Shown here: positions 18,747-26,885 of the stretch, piece by piece
How the letters are laid out: each line of letters starts with the position of its first letter
How positions within the stretch are numbered: the first letter of the stretch is position 1
Source of the DNA: CBDCPI01 sp965220245
GTDB lineage: Bacteria > Chloroflexota > Dehalococcoidia > Lucifugimonadales > UBA3495
DNA length: 64,000 nt
Reading direction: 5' to 3'
Assembly (NCBI GenBank): GCA_965220245.1
Contig: CBDCPI010000001.1
Coordinates: 62,001-126,000, forward strand
Notes under the pieces: generated by a model
Databases searched by the model: none
The model's input: the letters and a program-made list of their open reading frames with translations, nothing else
Told to the model about the DNA's origin: nothing
Made by a program: the position numbers and the translations under genes

Positions 18747-19672
18747 GGCTAAATGCCGCTTCGTAGTCGACGAGAACTCTCTAATGCTGGATCGAGTACC
18801 TGCAGGTGAGCGGGAGGCGGAGATCGAATCCATGATCGGCGAGTTACAGGCGCTGCAGGAAGGCGGCGAACGCGTTGATATTCTTTCCGGCTGGGGATCT
18901 ATCAGCTGCTTGGAAGGAGAGGATGTCGCCGATATACTCGCTCACGGTAACGTGTTCGACCGTGACAGCTCATCACTCCTGCTGCGATTGCTCGGACGCT
19001 GCGGCGCTTGGGATGAAGACCCCACCACGGTCGTTGATGATAAGGTCGTAGTAGACCAAGAGCCACACAACAGCTTCGGGATAGCATGGGCGCAAGATGG
19101 TCATGACGCGCTGTGGAATGGCCATTATAGCGGCACCCCATCGCTTCAGCGGCGGTACACACACTGTCGATCAGCTCACGCAACCTGCACCGGTTGATGT
19201 CGTGTTTGTTGCAACTCCAGCTGATCATCCAACATTTTACCGAACGCTGTACAGCGTAGAAAATGTTCCTGAAGGTGAGTTCTTTGAAATCGCTGTGAAG
19301 GCGTTTCCAGACTTGGCTTTCGCACCTACGGTGAACTTTCAACACTTCCAAGGTGCGTATGTCCACAGGCGTCCTGAGGTGGTCCATCACCTATCATTGA
19401 TCAATGATAGGTTTCTCGAATTATACAAAGCGGAGTTTGGTTCCTCAAGAAACATCTCCATACGCCTAGGGATTGACGTCAGTATTGAAGGAGACAATCG
19501 AAAGAGCCAGGCGTTAATGCGACACCGAGACGCGAAGTTTAGGGGCCGGGTATATCGGTGCGAATGGCACTCGAAACTGGAACCACATCGGAACCGCATC
19601 TATTTTCATAGCGGCGATGAAGGGACGGATGGAAGAGTATTAATTGGCATCTTCCATCAGCACCTGCCGTGA
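18739..19672 (+). CDS. Unrecognised third gene of the DUF262 cassette (one +1 frameshift)
   Basis: Begins GTG 18739 inside the end of the ATPase gene. The first frame reads AKAKCRFVVDENSLMLDRV to HNSFGIAW; an extra G in TGGGCGC near 19088-19090 shifts the frame, and the second continues RKMVMTRCGMAIIAAPHRFS to the stop at 19672. Corrected length is 310 residues. The C-terminus has CEWHSKLEPHRNRIYFH and VLIGIFHQHLP, and an Asp/Glu-rich start (VVDEN). I do not recognise the family. As the last gene of a coupled set it may be the effector. Alternatively two overlapping genes (18739-19197 and 19097-19672), which is less likely. Confidence 0.65.
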
Positions 19673-19801
19673 ATTCAGCGGACCGACTGTAGTGCGGCAC
19701 GGTCGCTGGTGGGATGCCCACCATTTCGTGGTGTGATCAACCCAATCCGCTCAAACGCCGCAATGTCTCTCGCACTCGCTGCCGAACCCGTTTCGCTTGA
19801 A

Positions 19802-20028
19802 GGGACTGACACCCCGGTCCGGTGGCTGGAACTGCGAAAGCTGGTCGAAACACTCTTTCCCCGGGACTCCATCAACCGGGTTTGTTACTTCACTACGCGG
19901 CTCGACGCGTGTCACGGCAATCCGTCCCAACGCTAGAGGCAACAAATGTACTTGAGGACACTAGCGACGCTGCCGGGCTTCGAAGCCTACTACGGCGTCT
20001 TCCGGTCCCGTTTCCTCAAACCCATCCT
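19802..20028 (+). pseudogene. 3' fragment of the split NYN-domain gene
   Basis: The frame reads GTDTPVRWLELRKLVETLFP, DSINRVCYFTTRLDA and, past a TAG at 19933-19935, RQQMYLRTLATLPGFEAYYG, the middle of a NYN/LabA-type protein. Joined at TGACAC to the fragment ending at 16287 it gives the expected order ...YYHALIDTPVRWLELRKL. The catalytic C-terminal half is missing after about 20028, so the gene was dead or has since decayed. Confidence 0.6.
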
Positions 20029-20160
20029 CTCCGCTAGGATGTTGTGGTGCACGCTATTGTCTACCAATGAGACCTAGCTTAAATTGACCCAAGTCGACCG
20101 CCCACGAGTAGTGCAGTTTTCCGTTGCTATTGTGTCTTTCGAATGAAGATACCTGCTATC

Positions 20161-20286
20161 CAATCAACACCAAAAACTCCGCTACTCCTGGGCAGTTGAG
20201 TTGAACGCATCTGGGAATGCCGGGCTATAGCTGCCACCCGCTTACTCTGACCAGGGGCCAGCCCTATCGATAGGGCTGGCCCCTGG
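20161..20286 (+). repeat. Repeat unit A with 36-bp palindrome (possible small RNA or attenuator)
   Basis: The unit opens CAATCAACACCAAAAACTCC and GCTACTCCTGGGCAGTTGAG, closely matching unit B at 20397. It ends in a perfect 36-bp palindrome at 20251-20286 (arms CCAGGGGCCAGCCCTATC). CTGTT follows, not a T-run, so it is a poor intrinsic terminator. Two copies in tandem with a conserved 5' block and a different closing hairpin suggest an RNA element. Confidence 0.45.
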
Positions 20287-20396
20287 CTGTTGCCTGGTTC
20301 GGGACGAGCGCCCGCTCGAATTACCGTCCCTGCCTTTCGAGGTTTCTCAACTCGCGCCGGTGATGTCAGACGCAAATACCATCCGTCCCCATTTCT

Positions 20397-20524
20397 CAAT
20401 CGACACCAAAACCTTCGCTACTCTTGGGCAGTCGGCTTGAGCAACCCTGGAACTGACAGTCCGTAGGCCCCCAGCACGTTGGCTTGGGCAGAGGGGCCAC
20501 CCCAACGGAAGGTGGCCCCTCTGC
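20397..20524 (+). repeat. Repeat unit B with 14-bp stem-loop
   Basis: Opens CAATCGACACCAAAACCTTC and GCTACTCTTGGGCAGTCGGC; roughly 38 of the first 45 bases match unit A, then similarity fades. Ends in a hairpin: GCAGAGGGGCCACC (20488-20501), 9-nt loop, GGTGGCCCCTCTGC (20511-20524), again followed by CTGTT. The stem sequence differs from A while the fold is kept. Confidence 0.45.
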
Positions 20525-20526
20525 TG

Positions 20527-20684
20527 TTCCTAAACTGAAGCCAAGGTGGAATCTACATTTGCGGAGCGACGAAGATTAGCCCAGCTCGTCCGGTGAAGAT
20601 ATTCTTCCCGTACTCACAGGACGGCCTGTTGCCTCCACTTGACCTCCGCCATATGCGCATCCCACCTTGGCTTTAGTTTAGGAA
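20527..20684. repeat. 158-bp element with 23-bp terminal inverted repeats
   Basis: TTCCTAAACTGAAGCCAAGG (20527 on) and its inverted copy ending at 20684 (reverse reads TTCCTAAACTAAAGCCAAGG) differ at one base over 23. No coding sequence inside. MITE-like in size and form; no related transposase is seen in the window. Confidence 0.5.
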
Positions 20685-20699
20685 GCCCACCGGCGCCGG

Positions 20700-21392
20700 T
20701 CACTGCCTGCGCACCACGACGGTGTCGCAGATCAGGTCGTGTAATGCTCTTTTGTCGCGGCGAAAGGCGACCATCAGGTAACCCCCCAATAGCAAGACGG
20801 TGGATGGGATATAGGCCAACCACCTAGCGAAAGCCCTGCCTGGTCCCACTTTGGAGCCGTCTGGCCTCAGCACATAGATGCCCACGGCCCGTTTTCCGGG
20901 GGTAGTGGACCAAATGGAGACGCCAACCGTGTAGTAAAGGGCGCTTACGATTATCTCTAGCACCTCACCCAAGGGCGCCAAGTTGAGGACTGCCCCGATA
21001 ACGCTGAGAACGATGGCATCAATGATCGCGGCCGCTACCCTAATCCAGAAACCGGCTGGTCTCCCGGCCGGGAACATAACTACAGCAGGAGGCCGCCCTT
21101 CGTCAAAGGGCAGTCCACAGGAGAAGCAATAGGCCGCGCCGGGTTCGTTGACGTTACCACATCGCGGGCAGGTAGTTTGGTATCCCGGACTTTGGGCGGC
21201 TCCGCCGCGGTAGGCCGATGCCGGCGCATCCTCGATGGGCGCTAGAAGATTGAAGCCGCAGGCGCGGCAAAACTCACTGCCCAACGGGTTCGCGGTGTTG
21301 CAGTTAGGGCAAAGGTCCTGTAGCCGCGTGCCGCACTGGTTACAAAATGTCGCACCTGCGACGGTAGCCCTATTGCAATCGGGACATTGCAC
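20700..21392 (-). CDS. Zinc-ribbon RDD-family membrane protein
   Basis: 230 residues. Three double-zinc-ribbon pairs: CPDC...CNQC, CPNC...CRAC and CPRC...CFSC, in the first 95 residues. An RDD membrane domain follows with GFWIRVAAAIIDAIVLSVIG, a second helix GVSIWSTTPGKRAVGI and the final RRDKRALHDLICDTVVV. RDD proteins are small integral membrane proteins, some implicated in Na+/Li+ or compatible-solute transport; function here is unknown. Stands alone between the repeat region and the VOC gene, with 20 bp to the latter. Confidence 0.85.
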   Translation of the reverse strand: MQCPDCNRATVAGATFCNQCGTRLQDLCPNCNTANPLGSEFCRACGFNLLAPIEDAPASAYRGGAAQSPGYQTTCPRCGNVNEPGAAYCFSCGLPFDEGRPPAVVMFPAGRPAGFWIRVAAAIIDAIVLSVIGAVLNLAPLGEVLEIIVSALYYTVGVSIWSTTPGKRAVGIYVLRPDGSKVGPGRAFARWLAYIPSTVLLLGGYLMVAFRRDKRALHDLICDTVVVRRQ

Positions 21393-21412
21393 TGAGCCAC
21401 ACCCCCTAATCT

Positions 21413-21802
21413 TTACTCGTACCCGGCGCGTTCCAGAAGCTCGATGCGGACGTCGCCGGGAGCGCGGACGAAGGCGATTTTCAACCCCGGCCGCAGTTGG
21501 TGAGGCTCGGTGGAGAACTCGGCGCCCTTGGCCTTCAGGTCGGCCGCCGCCGCTTCCAAGTCGTCCACCCGCAGGCCAAAGTGGTCCAGCCCCAAGTGCG
21601 GGTCCACCGGCCCCGGGGGTGTTTCGGCAGTGGCCCTAGCGATGAAGATGATCAGCCCGTTGATGTCCAGATCGACCCGGGGCTGCCCATCGGACTGCAC
21701 GGACTCCAAGATCTTGGCCCCGAACATCTGCTCAAAGTAGCGGGCCGTGTCCAGGGGCTCCAAGCTGCGCAGGTGGATGTGGTCGTAAGAATAGCTGACC
21801 AT
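21413..21802 (-). CDS. VOC-family (glyoxalase/dioxygenase-fold) protein
   Basis: 129 residues with paired beta-alpha-beta-beta-beta units: YDHIHLRSLEPLDTARYFEQ at the start, LDHFGLRVDDLEAAAADLKA in the middle and DVRIELLERAGYE at the end. His and Glu in these places are the usual metal ligands. Substrate unknown. A clear GGAGGG precedes the ATG. It is the gene just downstream of the phosphonate-type importer on the same strand, so a link to organophosphonate metabolism is possible but unproven. Confidence 0.85.
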   Translation of the reverse strand: MVSYSYDHIHLRSLEPLDTARYFEQMFGAKILESVQSDGQPRVDLDINGLIIFIARATAETPPGPVDPHLGLDHFGLRVDDLEAAAADLKAKGAEFSTEPHQLRPGLKIAFVRAPGDVRIELLERAGYE

Positions 21803-21850
21803 TTGCTACCCTCCTTATAAGACTGACGAATCAAGTTGACGATGTCCTGT

Positions 21851-22732
21851 TTAGTCCAAGCTCACCCGCCGCCGCAGCCAAGCGCTCAATAGGTCCACCC
21901 CAATGACCAGCAGCAGGTACCATAGAATGATCAGGAACACCTCGTCGTAGCGGAAGAAACTGAGATTGAGGCGGAACTCCCGTCCCAGTCCCCCGGCGCT
22001 GACGAAACCCACCACCACGGTGGTGCGGATGACCACCTCCCAACGGTAGAGCAAGTAAGTGGTGAACCGGGGTAACGCCCTCGGTAGGATACCATACAGG
22101 AACATCTGCACGTTACTGGCCCCGGCAGCCCGCAACGCCCGTGCCGGGGCCGGGTCCAAGTTTTCCACCACTTCGGCGGTCAGCCGGCCGACGACGCCGT
22201 AGTTGTGAATCCCCAGGGCCAGGGCGCCCAACAGGACACCCGGCGAGAGGAAAAACACGATTATCATGGCCCACACCAGTTCCGGCACGCCCCGGGTCAA
22301 GGTGAAGACCACCCGGACTAGGAAATACAGCGCGAGGCCAAGACGGGACGGCGCTCCCCCCAATTCACCGCTGCTTAGGTTGCGGGCCGCCGGCAGCATG
22401 GTAAGCAACGCGCCGATGCCAGCGATGCTGATGGCTAGCACGCTCATCGCCAAGGTGTTGTAAGCCAGCTTCCCGGTCTCCAGCCACTTTCCCGGTTGCA
22501 GGAACGCGGGCGTATCCGAGGAATCGGCCCCCAGCAACTGTTGAACGAAACTCCCGGCGTTGCTCCAAGTCTTGGCCGCGAACAGGTCGGCCAGACCGCT
22601 ATCCCCTGGCAGCAAAATGAATCCCCAAGACGCTGCCATCAACGCCAAGAACCCGTACAATGACGCCCGGGCGAAGGTTAGGGGCCTCCGGCGTTCCCGG
22701 TAAGCCCGTGCGATTCTCCGGGTATAGATCAC
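21851..22732 (-). CDS. phnE: PhnE-type ABC permease, second copy
   Basis: About 293 residues from GTG 22732, whose GTGA overlaps the stop of the upstream permease; GGAG lies about 9 nt before it. The ATG at 22765 lies well inside the upstream gene and is unlikely. Hydrophobic helices throughout, with the BPD_transp_1 EAA-type loop ALRAAGASNVQMFLYGILPRA. Forms the membrane channel with PhnE1. Last gene of the importer phnD-phnC-phnE1-phnE2. Confidence 0.9.
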   Translation of the reverse strand: MIYTRRIARAYRERRRPLTFARASLYGFLALMAASWGFILLPGDSGLADLFAAKTWSNAGSFVQQLLGADSSDTPAFLQPGKWLETGKLAYNTLAMSVLAISIAGIGALLTMLPAARNLSSGELGGAPSRLGLALYFLVRVVFTLTRGVPELVWAMIIVFFLSPGVLLGALALGIHNYGVVGRLTAEVVENLDPAPARALRAAGASNVQMFLYGILPRALPRFTTYLLYRWEVVIRTTVVVGFVSAGGLGREFRLNLSFFRYDEVFLIILWYLLLVIGVDLLSAWLRRRVSLD

Positions 22733-23472
22733 GACAGCAAGCTCCGGCGCACCCGGCTGCTCCAAAGGTCAACCACCACGATTATGGCTACCATAAACAG
22801 CAGCAGAGTCCACACTTGACTGAAGAGCAGGTCATGCAAGGAGAGGTGTATCTGGTAACCCAAGCCCTGGATACCCACAAAACTCATAACCGCTGCGGCG
22901 CGGACGGCGCACTCAAACCGATAGAAGGTGTAGCCCAGAATATCGGGCAACGCCATGGGAATGTACCCGTAGAAGAGCAGGTGCATGGGTGAAGCGCCGG
23001 CCCCGCGCAACGCTCGCAGCGGCTCCGGGGGCACGTCTTGGAGTTGGTCGGCAAATACCCGGCCTAAGATACCGCCGTAAGGCAACCCCAAGGCGATGAT
23101 GGCGGCCACGGGCGACAGTCCGAGGGCAGTTACCAAGAGCACCGCCCACACCAGTTCGTGGACCGCCCTCATGCCGCCAAGCAGCAAGCGGCTCCCGGCC
23201 ATCAGCGGCCCTCGCAGACGCGACGTTGGCGAGAACACGACCCCGGAGGCGACTACCCCCAAGGGGAAACCTATAACCAAGGCCACCGTGAGCCCGGCTA
23301 CCGCATAAGCCAAAGTGTGCCAGCTAGCTTTCAGAGCGACGGCCAGAAATTCCGGCGACAGGTCCGGCGGGAAGAGGGCTAGCAAGAAATTCAAGGCGGC
23401 CCGGGCGCCTCCGGTGTGGACCCAAGGGCCGTTCCAGTCGAGGCTGCTCAGGCTCCAGCCGAAGGCCGCCAC
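22729..23472 (-). CDS. phnE: PhnE-type ABC permease, first copy
   Basis: 247 residues from GTG 23472. Contains the EAA loop ALRGAGASPMHLLFYGYIPMA and about six membrane helices. The start is uncertain. The frame stays open upstream to a CTG at 23514-23512, adding LKLLESSWFLTFLL, which completes the first hydrophobic segment. GGAGGTG lies a few bases before that CTG, whereas GTG 23472 has no ribosome site. If the CTG is used, the gene overlaps phnC by 14 bp. Confidence 0.9.
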   Translation of the reverse strand: MAAFGWSLSSLDWNGPWVHTGGARAALNFLLALFPPDLSPEFLAVALKASWHTLAYAVAGLTVALVIGFPLGVVASGVVFSPTSRLRGPLMAGSRLLLGGMRAVHELVWAVLLVTALGLSPVAAIIALGLPYGGILGRVFADQLQDVPPEPLRALRGAGASPMHLLFYGYIPMALPDILGYTFYRFECAVRAAAVMSFVGIQGLGYQIHLSLHDLLFSQVWTLLLFMVAIIVVVDLWSSRVRRSLLS

Positions 23473-23500
23473 CAGAAGGAAGGTGAGAAACCAACTGCTC

Positions 23501-24310
23501 TCAAGGAGCTTCAGCGATCACCTCCGGGGCCAGTTGGACCATATCGTACAGCCGCTCCAGCAAATCTTCCGTTGCGGGTGAGGTGGGCGCGTCAAACTCC
23601 AGTTGGCCCCGGTTGAGGCCGATGACCCGAGAGCAGTACTTACGGATTAGGTAAGGGGAGTGGAGACTGACGATCAGGGCTTGACCACCGGTGGCGGCTA
23701 GGCCGGTCAACAGGGCCAGCATTTCCTCGGCCCGGGCCGGGTCCAGAGAGGCGACGGGCTCGTCGGCTAGCACGAGCCACGGCGACTGCATCATCAAACG
23801 GGCAATGGCTACCCGCTGCTGTTCGCCGCCCGACAAGTGGGAGGTGCGCTCGTTAATTTTGTCGGCAATGCCCAATTGGCCCAGCACATCGAGGGCCAGT
23901 TGCCGGTCTTGGGCCCAGACCAGGGAGAGGATGGAATGGACCAAACTCCACTGCCCCAAACGCCCGGCCAGCACGTTGTGAATCACCGGCAGGTGGGGGA
24001 CCAGGTCGTATTGTTGATGGACCAGCCCCACCAATTGGGACAACTCACGGCCCGGCTTTAACCGTGACAGTAACTGGCCGCCGATGGTGATCTCTCCGGT
24101 GTCGGGCTGTAACAATCCTGCCAGCAGGTACAGCAGCGTGGTCTTGCCGCTGCCGCTGGGGCCGGCCAGGGCGACGGTTTCCCCCGGCGCCACGGTGAGG
24201 CTCAGAGGGGCTAGGGCCTGGGTCCGCGGATAGCTCTTGGACACATCCTTGGCCGCTACCACCAGCGGGCTTGCGCCGTTGGAACTTGGGGTCAGGGAGC
24301 CTAGAGTCAT
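23501..24310 (-). CDS. phnC: PhnC-type ABC transporter ATPase
   Basis: 269 residues. Walker A GPSGSGKTT, Q-loop VGLVHQQYDLVPHL, signature LSGGEQQRVAIAR, Walker B WLVLADEP, H-loop IVSLHSPYL. This ATPase powers import with the two permeases and the PhnD lipoprotein. The ATG at 24310 overlaps the phnD stop (ATGA). The HQQ..LVPHL segment and gene order fit phosphonate/phosphite importers. Confidence 0.93.
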   Translation of the reverse strand: MTLGSLTPSSNGASPLVVAAKDVSKSYPRTQALAPLSLTVAPGETVALAGPSGSGKTTLLYLLAGLLQPDTGEITIGGQLLSRLKPGRELSQLVGLVHQQYDLVPHLPVIHNVLAGRLGQWSLVHSILSLVWAQDRQLALDVLGQLGIADKINERTSHLSGGEQQRVAIARLMMQSPWLVLADEPVASLDPARAEEMLALLTGLAATGGQALIVSLHSPYLIRKYCSRVIGLNRGQLEFDAPTSPATEDLLERLYDMVQLAPEVIAEAP

Positions 24311-25221
24311 CGTATCAGCCCCAGTCCTCGGGCCACGTCTTCAATGGCTTGGTAGTTGCTATTGGTGGTGGCGATGAACTTCTCGGTGCTGAACAGCTCC
24401 AAAATCTCCCCGTGATCGCTGGGATTCAGCGCAAGCAGGGCAGCTTGGATACGCTCGGTGAACCCCTCGCCGTAGACCTGGTCCAGCTCAGCCCGCGCCG
24501 TCCAGTTATAGTCAAAGTAGTCCGGCGTGGTATAAAACTCGCGGACCTTGGCAGGGTCGGCCCGGTCTTCCCGCACCGCCCGTTTCCACACGTCCTCGTT
24601 CAGCGCCCCCACATCGAAAGACCCACTTTGCACCAATTCCCAAGTCAAATCGTGGGACCCGGAGAAATTGGGAACGCTGCGAAAGTCGTTGTCGGGGTCG
24701 ATTCCCGCCTGAACCAGAAAGTGCCGGGGCATCAGGTGGCCTGACGTGGAACTCTCGCTGCCGAAGGTAATGGTCAACTGGGAAGACTGGGCGGCCACGT
24801 CCTCCAGCGAGTTAATGGGAAGGTCGGTCCGCACGATGAACTTGGAGTGGAACTTGGCGTCGTGCTCCCGCTGGGCGATGGCGGTGGCGCCCGGGTTGCG
24901 CAAGCGGGCCTGAACGCCGGTAAGACCGCCGAAAAAGGCCAGTTGCAACTCGTCCTGCGTGAAAGCCGTAACCACGGCAGCGTAATCTACGCTGGGGACG
25001 TACTCGACCTTGACTCCCAGTTCTTGGGAGAGGTAGTCAGCGAACTCCTGGTAACGCCGGGCCAAGCGGGCGGTATTCTGATCGGGAATGCCGCCCGCCT
25101 TGAGCACCGGAAGGTCGGCGGCGCCGTTCCCTCCACAGCCGATCAGAGCCAAGGGCAGTAGCAAAGAACATAACAACAGTAGAAAGATGGCCGCGTTGAA
25201 AGGCCGGTGTACTACAGACAT
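24307..25221 (-). CDS. phnD: PhnD-type phosphonate/phosphite-binding lipoprotein
   Basis: 304 residues from ATG 25221, placed just before the signal peptide. Lipobox LIGC (LPLALIGCGG) follows a hydrophobic run. Ligand-binding fold: VEYVPSVDYAAVVTAF, LQLAFFGGLTGVQARLRN, TFGSESSTSGHLMPRHFL, FDVGALNEDVWKRAV, typical of PhnD/PtxB. The SESSTSGHLMPRHF stretch binds the phosph(on)ate. First gene of the operon, so the promoter should lie in 25222-25500. Extra residues encoded upstream to 25293 lack features. Confidence 0.92.
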   Translation of the reverse strand: MSVVHRPFNAAIFLLLLCSLLLPLALIGCGGNGAADLPVLKAGGIPDQNTARLARRYQEFADYLSQELGVKVEYVPSVDYAAVVTAFTQDELQLAFFGGLTGVQARLRNPGATAIAQREHDAKFHSKFIVRTDLPINSLEDVAAQSSQLTITFGSESSTSGHLMPRHFLVQAGIDPDNDFRSVPNFSGSHDLTWELVQSGSFDVGALNEDVWKRAVREDRADPAKVREFYTTPDYFDYNWTARAELDQVYGEGFTERIQAALLALNPSDHGEILELFSTEKFIATTNSNYQAIEDVARGLGLIR

Positions 25222-25512
25222 AGAAAAAACTTCTGCCGAAATTGCTTGAAAGATGCCCGGAGTATGCCCCTGAAGTGGGACATGGTACTCCAACGGAATA
25301 CCTTGGGGCGGGAGGGCAGAAGGTCTGTCGAGGGAGGCTTAACTCAAGAATTAGAGGAGTGGGGTAGCCGCCCGGTGGGACCGCCAGCCTTTCCAGGCCC
25401 CGCGGTCGCCACCTCAAGTGAATCCGGATGTTCGCTGTTGCAGCGCGGTGATCAGTGGGTTCACCATAGCAGCAGTCTAAGAAGACTTTACAGGATTGTC
25501 AAATGGCGCTTT

Positions 25513-25678
25513 CAGGGTCTTTTCATTGTCACCCCGTCACCCCGTCACCCCGAACGCAGTGAGGGGTCTAAAATCCCTCTGGAAAGGCGAAGTTGGCCCC
25601 AGCAAGAATTTTAGATTCCTCGCGCTGCTCGGAATGACAGAACAGAAAGGAGCTCAGAGTGAGAATGCAAAGGCCCTG
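25513..25678. repeat. 166-bp inverted-repeat element, copy 1
   Basis: Ends CAGGGTCTTTTCATT (25513-25527) and AATGCAAAGGCCCTG (25664-25678) are imperfect inverted repeats. The interior is nearly identical to the copy at 59310-59474 (opposite orientation), differing mainly by short TCACCCCG tandem units near the left end. No coding capacity: a MITE-like dispersed element. Confidence 0.7.
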
Positions 25679-25685
25679 ATGGCGC

Positions 25686-26885
25686 TTACCGGGCCAGTCC
25701 GTATGGGATAGCCTTAACTTCCGGGTCTTCCGATTCTTTCATAAAGTCGGCCACCTGTACGACCAGTTTCCCCACCGCAGTGCCGCCCCAGAACCACTCG
25801 TGCAGTTCGGGCTCGGTGGCCTGAGGTCGCTGTTCCATTCGGGCCTCGTAGCAGAAGGCCTTCAGGTCGTCGACACAATACCGGATGAAATGGGGAACAG
25901 TGAATTCCGCCGGCCGTTCCGGCGTGTCCGTATCCTCTCCCTGGCTGTAGGCTTCCAGGAAGCGGATGATACCCCGGAAACGGCGTTGGGGAATGCGGCA
26001 TACGCCGACCGCGGTGCGGCCATTATTGTTCTTGACCCACCGTTCGTAGTAGGGCCGCAGGGCCGTCACTTCGTCGGCGGCGTTCAGTCCCTCCGTCTGG
26101 GCCGACTCATTGGCCTCCGATGCCTGCAACAGAATCTCCGGGTCGGTATCGTCAGGATAGTCCTCCAATACCGGGCCGCGGTCCCGGTCCAGCAGGTCGA
26201 GGGCGGCCTTGAGTACTTGGTGCTGGAATTCCGGGTCGCCGGGGCGGCCCAAGGCGTTGCCGAAAGCGAAAGGCACCCAAAGCATACGCGGCGGCTTTAC
26301 CCGCTGCACATGTTCCCTGACCATAGCGATACCGGTGGTGGCGATACCCGCTTCCTCAAAGCACCGGGCAAGCACGCTGACCACGTGCGTGCAGAGGGGT
26401 CAAGTAGGGGTGAGCACGACGGCATCGACGCCGTCGTCCCGGAGCCGCTGCGCCACCTCGGGGCCGGTCTGCTCGACGATTCCCGAAGGGTCGCGCAGGG
26501 CGCCCATAAAGGAGTAGTAGTTGTCCGCCAGAGAGCCGATGACGCCCCATTCCTTCAGTTCCCGCAGCCGGTCCATGGGAAAGGTGACGTTGATGTCGCG
26601 GTAGATGCCAGTGTGGTCGAAACCGATGCTGACGTGGCTTTGGATGATGTCGGCGGCGCTGGTGTCCCGGGGAATTACCCGGTAAGAGGTGTCGCCGCCC
26701 CGCTGCGGAGCGCTGACAAAGGGTTCATCCTCCCGTAAATGCAACCCGGCAGAAGTCCCCAAGGCCACCCGGCTCTCCGGCAACGGCTTGCTCATCGGAG
26801 TCCAAGGCGTATCGTCATGCTCGAAGCAAGGGAACATTTGCAGCATCTTTCGCTGCACTTCACTGAGTAGCTCTAGTTTAGGCAT
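25686..26885 (-). CDS. GrdB-like reductase family protein, candidate selenoprotein (in-frame TGA)
   Basis: From ATG 26885 the frame runs to the stop at 25686 with a single TGA at 26402-26400 (residue 162 of 399). The sequence reads VDAVVLTPT-[TGA]-PLCTHVVSVLARCFEE, a UxxC redox motif exactly where relatives in the glycine/sarcosine/betaine reductase selenoprotein B family have UxxC or CxxC. Family features continue on both sides: DINVTFPMDRLRELKEWGVIG before, RVKPPRMLWVPFAFGNALG after. A short hairpin follows the TGA. Read as selenocysteine, the protein is full length. Selenocysteine machinery is not in this window, so a nonsense mutation cannot be excluded. Substrate unknown; likely a thiol/disulfide-linked reductase. 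Confidence 0.82.
26372..26392 (-). promoter_or_regulatory. Candidate bacterial SECIS hairpin
   Basis: Seven bases after the TGA: stem GCACGC (26392-26387), 9-nt loop ACGTGGTCA, stem GCGTGC (26377-26372). The loop contains GGUC, as in the E. coli fdhF SECIS loop. The distance from TGA to loop (13 nt) is a little short of the usual range. It lies within coding sequence, as bacterial SECIS elements do. Confidence 0.45.

Noticed and set aside
18739..19672. Two separate overlapping genes at the cassette end
   Set aside because: One extra G explains the frame change, and the corrected single gene has a length divisible by three; kept only as an alternative.
20251..20286. Palindrome as a plain intrinsic terminator
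   Set aside because: No T-run follows, and a second unit with a conserved leader argues for something more specific.
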